DNA of 64,000 nt from Ajuga chamaepitys (Eukaryota; Streptophyta; Magnoliopsida; Lamiales; Lamiaceae): contig OY282495.1 of assembly GCA_958295605.1 (NCBI GenBank), forward strand, positions 77,099,927-77,163,926, in the 5' to 3' direction. Both the position numbers and the translations under genes were made by a program. The stretch's first letter is position 1. The number at the start of each line of letters is the position of its first letter. This document shows positions 56,336-64,000 of the stretch, piece after piece. The notes beneath the pieces were generated by a model. That model was given only the letters and a program-made list of their open reading frames with translations. It was not told the origin of the DNA and searched no databases.

Positions 56336-57955
56336 TAATGGTGGGACATTATATTGATATTGGATTTAAATGTAAAGGTTAACGTGAGATAAGTTTATGA
56401 AGAAAAATGATAAAACAAACATAATTTAGATGTTCATCATAATAAAAAAAAAATAGTAAAAAAAATACCATTAAAAATATATATTAAAAAGAAAAGAAAA
56501 AAACAAGCCCTTATTTCCCCATATGAAATACTTATTTATTAACTTTAATTCCTTGCATGGGTTACCCCACGACCTCCATCGTAGAAAGATGGGGTGTACG
56601 TAGTTATCGGCACTCATATATAATACACGCAAACAAACGAGAAAAATGCACCAAATCCCCTTCTAATCTAAATTATGCGTGAAATGCTCTTGTGACTCCA
56701 AAAATGCATAATATATCAATCTGTTATTGGAAAATATGCACAATATCCCCAATTAAGTAAAACTTAACAGATGTGAGTTGCACGCGCCTTAAATGCAATT
56801 GTGTGTTATTTTCCTACTTGTTGTTGGTCAAATTTCTTCATTACCCTTATTTCATTTCACTTTGCACGTACTGATTTTACCCAAGTAATACAAGGGTTTG
56901 ATTTTACCCAAGTAATCCTGAAATTGAATTTCTTCTATTTTTTCTATATCGAACCTAGGACCTCAGTCTTAAATATACAAAGGGATAATTCACTTTTAAC
57001 CAATATAAATGGGTTGTGCCAAGTTTTTTTCCATAGATACAAAAATAGCTTACATTATCTTAGACTTAGCCACCTCCCTCAAAAACTTGAGATCCCCAGT
57101 TTTGCAGTGGTAAACAACTAATAATCACCCTCATAGTTTATGTTTTAAGTATGTTATAGGAAATTTTTTTTTTATGAAAATAGAAAATTTAAACATGTGA
57201 AAATTTACAAGAATATGTGAGAAAATATAATTTACATATTTATAGTTAAAACTTTAAAAATTATTTTGATATAATGAAAAATCTACATATAAATAAAAGT
57301 TTTGAAGTGTCAAAATTCTAAATTGCATTTTCCCGAAAAAGTATTTTATGTTATTTTTGGTTTTTTAGTAAAAGTCCCAAAATTTAATTTGTTTGTTCTT
57401 TTTTCCCCCATTTACAAAGTTTTTGTATAATCTTTTTTTTTTTTTTTTTTTTGTTGTCTTAGCATTTTCTTTACGTATTATATATCAAATAGATAATCTT
57501 CCGTGATCTTTAATTTGACATCCATATCACATGTATAAAATTTTGGTATTATATTAAATAAGATACAATTATTTATTGGTTGGTGATTTGTTTAGATTTG
57601 AGTATTTATTGTGGATGTTTATTGCTACCATATTTAAGCTACAAATAATAATTAGTTAAGCGTTTCATTTTATAAATCAATTTGTGTTTACCTTTCTATG
57701 TTAGTTTATTCCTCAAATTAATTTATATTTTATACTAATATATGTATAAATATGTGTGTATATAATAAAATATAATGAAACCAAATATGTAAAACAAAAA
57801 AAAAAAAATTGTCATCCAATTGCAAATGGGATTGTTATTATTCAAATTTCTTATCAAATTAAAGTACGTCACGTAATAAAATATATATTCAAATTTAATT
57901 TTATATTGATTATTTTAATATTAGGAATTAATCAAATTAAATTCATGAGTTAAAT
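56333..57955. other. Intergenic, little structure
   Basis: AT-rich sequence with a poly-T tract near 57432-57452. A 22-bp direct repeat with TTGATTTTACCCAAGTAAT occurs at about 56872-56918. A possible tRNA-like segment is listed separately. Confidence 0.4.
56945..57015 (-). ncRNA. Possible degenerate tRNA-like or SINE head
   Basis: Minus strand carries ATTGGTTAAAAG (box A-like) and GACTGAGGTCCTAGGTTCGATAT (20 of these bases resemble a T arm with box B GGTTCGAT). The stems are weak. It could be the head of a tRNA-derived SINE or chance. Confidence 0.3.
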
Positions 57956-57989
57956 AGTCAATTTAATTGACGATTTCCTTTATATTTTA

Positions 57990-58940
57990 TTGCCCTATTA
58001 AAAGCCGCCACATGTCAAAGTGATGCAGATATTAATAAATTAAATTAGTTTAGTAATTATCCAAAAACGATTGATGGATATCAAATCATGTTGGACCAAT
58101 CAAAAGGCTTCGTTTAAACAAGATCCCTTTTCAAAATGGAAAAGACGTACACATGAATATCAAATAATTAAAGTTGTCGCTTTACAAGATTTGACTGTAT
58201 CAAATCTTGAAAATTTGAAATTCCCATATTCTTATCAATGTGAAAGTTGACAGATTATTTACTAAATAATATAATTACTTTAATAATTATCTCAAATATA
58301 CTTGATATATTTAATATCTTGGAGGACTAATCAAATTGCTCATTTCGGATGTTAGGCCCATTAGGGTTCTTCATCCTATAACTATAAATAGGGTCTCATT
58401 GTTCCACCAAAAATCACAAGAACACAAACTCAAGATAGGTGTTACAAAAGCATTCTTGAGATTAAGGCGTTACAATGTCAATCTGGCGTTACAAAGCCAA
58501 TCCGACGTTACAAAGTCAATCTAGCGTTACAACACCAGTACATTGAAGTGACAAGGTTTGATTTAGAATTTTACTGCGGTCCTTGAGTTTAATTTAAAGT
58601 TATAAATTGAAGAATTCATATTCGGTGCAGATCGAAAGCCTAAAGTTCATTGAATATTCAAAACTCAAATTGTTCTTCAGGTTCTTGAGATTTTCTATGT
58701 TTCATCCAAAATTAAGGCTTCGAAGCCTCAAAATAACGTAATTAAAGAACAAAACTGATACGGAGAAGATCAAAGCTATTAATCTACTCTAAAGGTTGAA
58801 GATATCGTTCAAATAGAAGAACTAGAGTTTGGAACCCACAAATTGTAAACTTTACTCGTTTTATCCGAAAAATTCGATCTTGTAATTATTTTTGTGTTTA
58901 TTCTATATAATACACAAAAAGTGTTGTTACAGGGACATTT
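57990..58940 (+). promoter_or_regulatory. Promoter-like region, possibly a solo LTR
   Basis: ACTATAAATAGGGTCTCATT at about 58380-58400 is a strong plant TATA context, followed by an A/C-rich leader and, 480 bp later, GATCTTGTAATTATTTTTGTG, as in LTR U5 or a polyadenylation region. No LTR ends with a matching target duplication were found, and no coding frame follows. Confidence 0.4.
58437..58535 (+). repeat. GCGTTACAA minisatellite
   Basis: Five units of about 20 bp, core GCGTTACAA followed by a variable AGTCAATCT-type half, 40-140 bp downstream of the TATA-like box. Confidence 0.8.
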
Positions 58941-60060
58941 TCAAGATGTTATTCATGTAAGTGTCGCTAAAAATAGGTTGTTATAGTGTGACCATTCTAT
59001 TAGTTTGTTTCTTTGACATCAACTCTTTTTTTTTTTTAAATACTACAAGTTTTTTTGTTTCTAATTAATTTTTAGATATAATTGATAAAATTAATCATGT
59101 ATTCACTTTTCTACAACTCTTTATATTATGAATAGGACATAAATTTTTCTTATAAATTATTTAATTAATTTTATTATTACCTTTATCTTAATTTTTTTAA
59201 TAAGGTTCGTGTGTATTATACTTGTGTTTGTTTTAACATTTGTAATTAATTGAACTCTATGTGGTTATTCACGTAGGTTAAGAAGAATATGAACTAATTG
59301 GAGGTATGTTTGTGTTTTTTCAGAAAAATAATTTAAAAATAGGTTTCTTAGTTGTTGGTTAATAATTATTTTAATTTTATCCCGAAACAATTGTTGTTTA
59401 ATAATTATTTTAATTTTATTTGTTGTTTATATATATATAATCTGCAAATTGCATGGAAAAATAGATATTTACACTATTGGAAATTTTATATATAATTTAA
59501 AATTTCAAAAGATTTATTTTATCAAGTATACAATGTTCACATTTTTAATAATAAAATTATATAATATTTAATTTTATTAAAATATACTCTATTAACAAAC
59601 TCAATTGTAGAAATATGTTTTTGAAGATTTCAATTTGTTCAACTTTAATATTCTTGCTGTGAAAAAAAAAAGTTAAAATAGATAATTTGGTGGCTCATTT
59701 TATGTGCACACTCATCATTGAGTGAATGTGGAAAGAGATAAAGATACCAGCAAAACCTGACTAATTGCTACAATGACTTGCCTGGGCAGATTACATATTG
59801 GCTCCTATAATGACTTGCCCGGGCATATTATAAAATCACTTCCCAGCTCAATTTGAATGTCTTCCATGGTTTCCTTACTATTTCCTGCAACATAACTACA
59901 ACTTTAACTTGAGAACTTTAATTAGATACTATGATAGAGTATAGTGAATAAAAGAGTAAATAAACAAAAACTCTTTTCTGACAGCGGTTTTTGTGAATGT
60001 TTATTTGATTCTAATGTTTATGGAGCCTCGTTAAATTTGTCTTAGATAACATTTTTCATT
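58941..60060. other. Intergenic, mostly AT-rich
   Basis: No coding region. A direct repeat with ATGACTTGCC and GGGCA occurs twice between 59770 and 59830. Confidence 0.4.
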
Positions 60061-60090
60061 ATATTTATTTACATTCTCTTTTTAACTAGA

Positions 60091-62281
60091 ATGTACAAGG
60101 ATATTTATCATGATAAAACTCCAAGGCGAAAATTGGATTTTGGTGAAGCAAATAACGAGAAAGATGTATTTGAAAATGTCAATGCAGAAGAGCTTGTAAT
60201 TAGTTGCTCCTTAACTATCCCTGACGAGAATGTTAAAAAAAAGCATGGATTTGAAAGTGAAGATGCAGCTTACAAATTTCACAACGAATATGCCAGGATA
60301 ACGATATTTGGCATTAGAAGGAGCAGTGTTCATAGAGATGGTAACAAAAGAATTCTTGATAGTTTGCTGTGACCGCCAAGGGCATAGTGCAAAGGATAAA
60401 AGAGATGCCTTAGTTAAATCTCGTCGTGCAGAAACAAGAACAGGTTGTGGTGCAGAGATATGTTAAATATAGACTTGTTAAATTTGAAGTCAATCATAGC
60501 GGCCACGAGCTTGCAACTCCAAAAAAAAAAAAAAAAATCACATGCTAAAATCTCACCGGAATATAACTACTATCCAAGCCTCCCAAGCAGATGATTTAGA
60601 AAATTCAGGGATAACACCAAGAGCAGGATTTACATTAATGTCAGAGAAAGTGTATGGACGTGCTAATGTGGGATTTACAATGGTGGATTACAAAAATTAT
60701 TTGCGCTCAAAGAGAACCATGGAAATACAAGTAGGTGACTTTGGAGGGCTGTTGGGATATTTACAACAAATATAACTTGATGATCCAAATTTCTTTTATG
60801 CTATACAAGTTGATGAAGATGATTTGATAGCAAATATTCTTTGGGTTGACGCTCAAATGAAGTTTGATTATGCTTACTTTGGGGATGTCCTTAGTTGTGA
60901 TACAACATATAGGAAAAATAAAGAGGGTAGGGCATTTGCCCTATTCGTCGGTGTTAATCATCACAAACCAACAGTTGTATTTTGGGCAGCATTGTGGTAT
61001 GATGAAACAGGGGAATCTTTCATTTGGTTATTTGATGCGTTTGCTAGACCTATGTGAGAGAAATAACCTAAAACTATTTTGACATATGAAGATGTGGTAA
61101 TGGCAAAAGCTTTGGAGGAACAATGGCCTCAAACGTGTCATCAGTTGTGTATATGCCATATATTTCAAAATGCAGCCACACATTTAGTCATGTTTTTTTT
61201 ATCTTTTCTAAGTTTTTCGATGGATTTCAGTTCATGTATCTATGACTATGGAGAGGAAGAAGAACTCATAGATGCATGGCATCAGATGTTGGAAAAATTT
61301 GGACTTCAATGTAATGAGTAGTTGGACAGGTTGTTCAAGATAAGAGAAAAATAGGCACTCATTTATGGGTTGCAGTCATTTTTTGGGGATATGACAATGA
61401 CTCAACGTACTGAGAGCATGAATAGCATTCTTAAAAGAGACATGTGAGTTATAGAAATAACTTATTACAATTTTCCATCACTTTGATAGACTCTTCGAAG
61501 ATCGTCGGTATGCAGATTTAAAATTAGAGTATAATGTATGTCATACTATACTGGTAATTTATTTCCCTATTCAAATATTAAAGCATGCAGCTAAGATTTA
61601 CACACATCAGGTATTTGGGTTGTTTAAGGAAGAGTTGCGTACATCTTATGACTCTAAGATAGGCTTGTGTGGTGAGACTGGCGAAATTTTAGAGTATGAT
61701 ATTACTCCTTTGGGAAAATGTTATAATCACACAATCACGTTTCAGTCATCGCAAGGTAAAGTTTCATGTAATTGTGAAAAATTTGAGTTTTCAGGAATTT
61801 TATGTTCACATATACTTAAAGTGTTTTCTTGGAGCAATATTGTGAAGATTCCTGAGTTCTAAATTATGAAAGATGGATGAAAAAAGAAAAACATAGTGAT
61901 GTTAGAGCTCATTCTATGGGGACTAGTGGAGGACCTTCTGATGCCGCCAATGTATATGATAAGAAGAAACTGATTGATATCCACTATAAAGAATTGTGCA
62001 ACTTAAGCCATCGGTTAGCAACACGAGCTGCTCTTACTTCAAAAACATTTGTTATAGTAAGAAATGGTCTTGTTAAGTTGATTGAAGAGGTTGATGCAAG
62101 TTTAGAGAATACAACTTCTGGAACACCGACCTGTGGATCCAAAAGTGATAAAGTTATTTCATCACAAGTGGTGAACAAGCAAACTTCAGTATCTGAAATA
62201 TATAGGCCAACATTAGTGAAAGATGCAAAAGCATATGGCGATATCATAGTCGGAGGATGGAAACCTAAGGAAAAAATGTAA
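60091..62281 (+). pseudogene. FAR1/FRS-type (Mutator-derived) transposase, broken
   Basis: 60091-60372: FAR1 DNA-binding domain (GFESEDAAYKFHNEYARI, then after a frame change the CCDRQGHSAKDKRD block). 60542-61060: the MULE transposase domain (FFYAIQVDEDD, LSCDTTYRKNKEGRAF, FVGVNHHKPTVVFWAAL, DETGESFIWLF) with the first catalytic aspartate. 61079-61321: TYEDVVMAKAL with the second aspartate and CHQLCICHI. The glutamate is in TQRTESMNSILKRD near 61400. 61620-61862: SWIM zinc finger CNCEKFEFSGILCSH. 61877-62281: C-terminal tail ending in GGWKPKEKM. Stops near 60774, 61056, 61320, 61447 and 61861 and at least two frameshifts break it. It could be a FAR1-like host transcription-factor gene that has died or a Mutator transposase; no terminal inverted repeats were found. 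Confidence 0.85.
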
Positions 62282-62299
62282 CCACACAAGTTAAAAACA

Positions 62300-63120
62300 A
62301 TGACAAGGTTTCCTTTCGGGCTTAACATCTCATAAATATATTTTCTTCATATTTTCATGATATGTTTCATGGTTACCTCATTTTCATTTCTGATATTATT
62401 AAATATCAAATTAGCAAATGTCATCCATTGACAATGGGACAAATAGTTCAAGAATTGATGCTTCTGTTGAATATAATTTGCCGCACCCCTCATCGCAATT
62501 ATCACAATTATCACAAGTATATATGTTATACATTCTGAATTAGTCAGATAGTACAATTGTCTATTTGTTTAAGTAACTCAGGTAAATGATCTATTTATTT
62601 CATATGTGATTTTGTATGATAATGACTCAGGAGCATTCGGTTTGTTGAACTAATTTGGAATGATTTATCCTGCTCAAGGTTCTCGGTTGTCATATACAGA
62701 GCCATTCTAGTTCCCCTCGGAGCGATTCCAATTCCCTTCGGTAAACTATCCTACTTGTATTCTTTTGTCAATTGAAGAAATGTGAAAGTATTATTATGTT
62801 CATAAATGAGATTTTTTGGAATTTTTGTATTGTAGGTCTTCAATCGAAATGTTCATGATCAATTTAACATTGCACCCTACCTTTCGAGAAATGATGATCA
62901 AAGTGGAATTAGCTAAACACAGTTACTACAGGTGGCTAAACATAACAAATATATATATTTTATTTCTTAAAAAAATCTCTAAATTGTTGTTTTGTTTTGT
63001 ACAACAACAAGTAAATAATTCATGAGGATTTCAAGGGCTTCAAGTAAACACTTGCAGCTCTGAAGGTCGACATGAGAAAGCCAACAATGAGCACAAGGAT
63101 ACATCTGAAGGATGAAAAAT
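62300..63120 (+). other. Region downstream of the FAR1-like relic
   Basis: Short segments in coding-like composition (62640-62730, 63020-63110) with AT-rich spacers could be 3' exons of a FAR1-like gene, but I cannot match them to a family. Confidence 0.25.
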
Positions 63121-64000
63121 TGGAGTTTATGCCTTAAGTTTATACTTTTCTTTTCTTTCTTTTTTTTTTCTTTTTTTTTTTCCTATTTGAAGTTGAATTT
63201 CTAATGGAATTTTAGAGATTTTGAACTCGGTTAGGTTGTCGAATTTTTGTCTTTTTGGTGGTTGTTTATTAGAGCATATGAACAATTACATTTTTCTTTC
63301 TTAAATTAAGATTGAGTGGAGTTCATCTTGCTTTATTTGTTAGTAGTTTATGTTGTACTAGTTTGTTTGGTGATAAAGTGAAAACTTTTCTGAGGTTGAT
63401 GAGCTACTAGATGAGATTTTTTGTCTCTATGTTTGTGAAAATATGTTCTATGTATATTTATGCTTCTGAAGCTTTTTATGTGAAGTTGTGTGAATTTGTC
63501 AAACTATTTAATTGGTAGAAGATTATAAAGAAATGAATTTTAATTGACTTAGGCCTTGTTTGGTTTGATTGATTACTTGAGATTAGTTTATTCGTCCCAA
63601 ATAAATGTGTGTTTTGGTTTGACTCTACGGCCCTGTCTAGACTACTGGTCTGGTGCAAAAAACAACTTATTCATGCGAAATTGTTCCTATTTATCTCGCC
63701 AATTTCAACGGACAACTAATACCTTTCACGCTACCGTAAAAATAATTGAAAAAATAACCAAAGCTGCTCCTACATTTAAAAAAAAAAAAAAAAAGAAGAA
63801 GAAGAGGAAACCTTTCAATTAATTTGGACCGAACTTATTAATTCTATAATGATTACACCAGTTTTCCCTTAATTCATCATCTATTCAACCAAAAATTCTA
63901 GCCCACTGTTATGAATCTTTTTCTTTTTATTCCTTGTTAGATAAGTCTTGAATATGTCGGTTGGTCAAACCTATAGCATCTGTAAATTGGCAGTAAAAGC
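63121..64000. other. Intergenic, T-rich and A-rich tracts
   Basis: Poly-T at 63160-63180 and a poly-A/GAA tract at 63777-63806. No gene seen. Confidence 0.4.

Noticed and set aside
57990..58940. Confident solo LTR call
   Set aside because: TG...CA ends could be proposed, but the flanking 5-mers do not match, so only a promoter-like region is listed.
63549..63840. PIF/Harbinger-type MITE starting GGCCTTGTTTGG
   Set aside because: The left end fits the common TIR, but I could not find a matching right end or a 3-bp duplication.

Overview
This is nuclear DNA from a flowering plant, most likely a eudicot. It is AT-rich and made almost entirely of nested plant transposons: Ty1/copia, Ty3/gypsy, LINE, Helitron, MULE, CACTA, hAT and Stowaway-type MITEs. 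No bacterial, organellar or rRNA genes are visible. I cannot name the species.

Layout. 1-5880: a decayed copia element of SIRE-like type on the minus strand, cut by the left window edge. 6434-7974: two inverted copies of a small foldback MITE, with a hAT-type MITE between them. 7980-11140: the 3' end and long LTR of a gypsy (Tat/Athila-like) element, with a second hAT-type MITE (perfect 8-bp target duplication) inside the LTR. 12052-12771: two Stowaway-type MITEs. 12892-13294 (minus): the only convincing host gene, a small two-exon cysteine-rich defensin-like (DEFL) gene with an apparent GC-AG intron. 13580-19816: a complete but decayed copia element with target duplication TAACT. 20730-25550: a MULE keeping only the N-terminal part of its transposase, with a gypsy fragment nested in it. 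26080-26469: a CACTA-type MITE. 28090-31550: an L1-type LINE relic. 31830-32455: a Helitron relic. 32596-36900: a hairpin-unit array, then a plant-mobile-domain coding relic and a MULE transposase relic, split by an LTR-less copia fragment. 37433-41579: a copia element with its reverse transcriptase deleted. 42050-44365: a CACTA end and two long-TIR foldback elements. 46824-52427: a Stowaway-type MITE split by a young copia element (47035-52414; target duplication GATGG; LTRs about 1% diverged). 54985-56211: a non-autonomous CACTA element carrying a tRNA-like cloverleaf. 58330-58940: a promoter- or LTR-like stretch with a GCGTTACAA minisatellite. 60091-62281: a FAR1/Mutator-type transposase relic.

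How it fits together. The transposon genes are nearly all broken and do not form a working pathway. The three Tork-like copia copies (33100, 37433, 47035) belong to one family at different stages of decay. The youngest has a single open gag-pol frame interrupted by only four stop codons. The DEFL gene sits between a MITE 120 bp downstream and a retrotransposon LTR 286 bp upstream, and is easily missed because it is short, spliced and on the minus strand.
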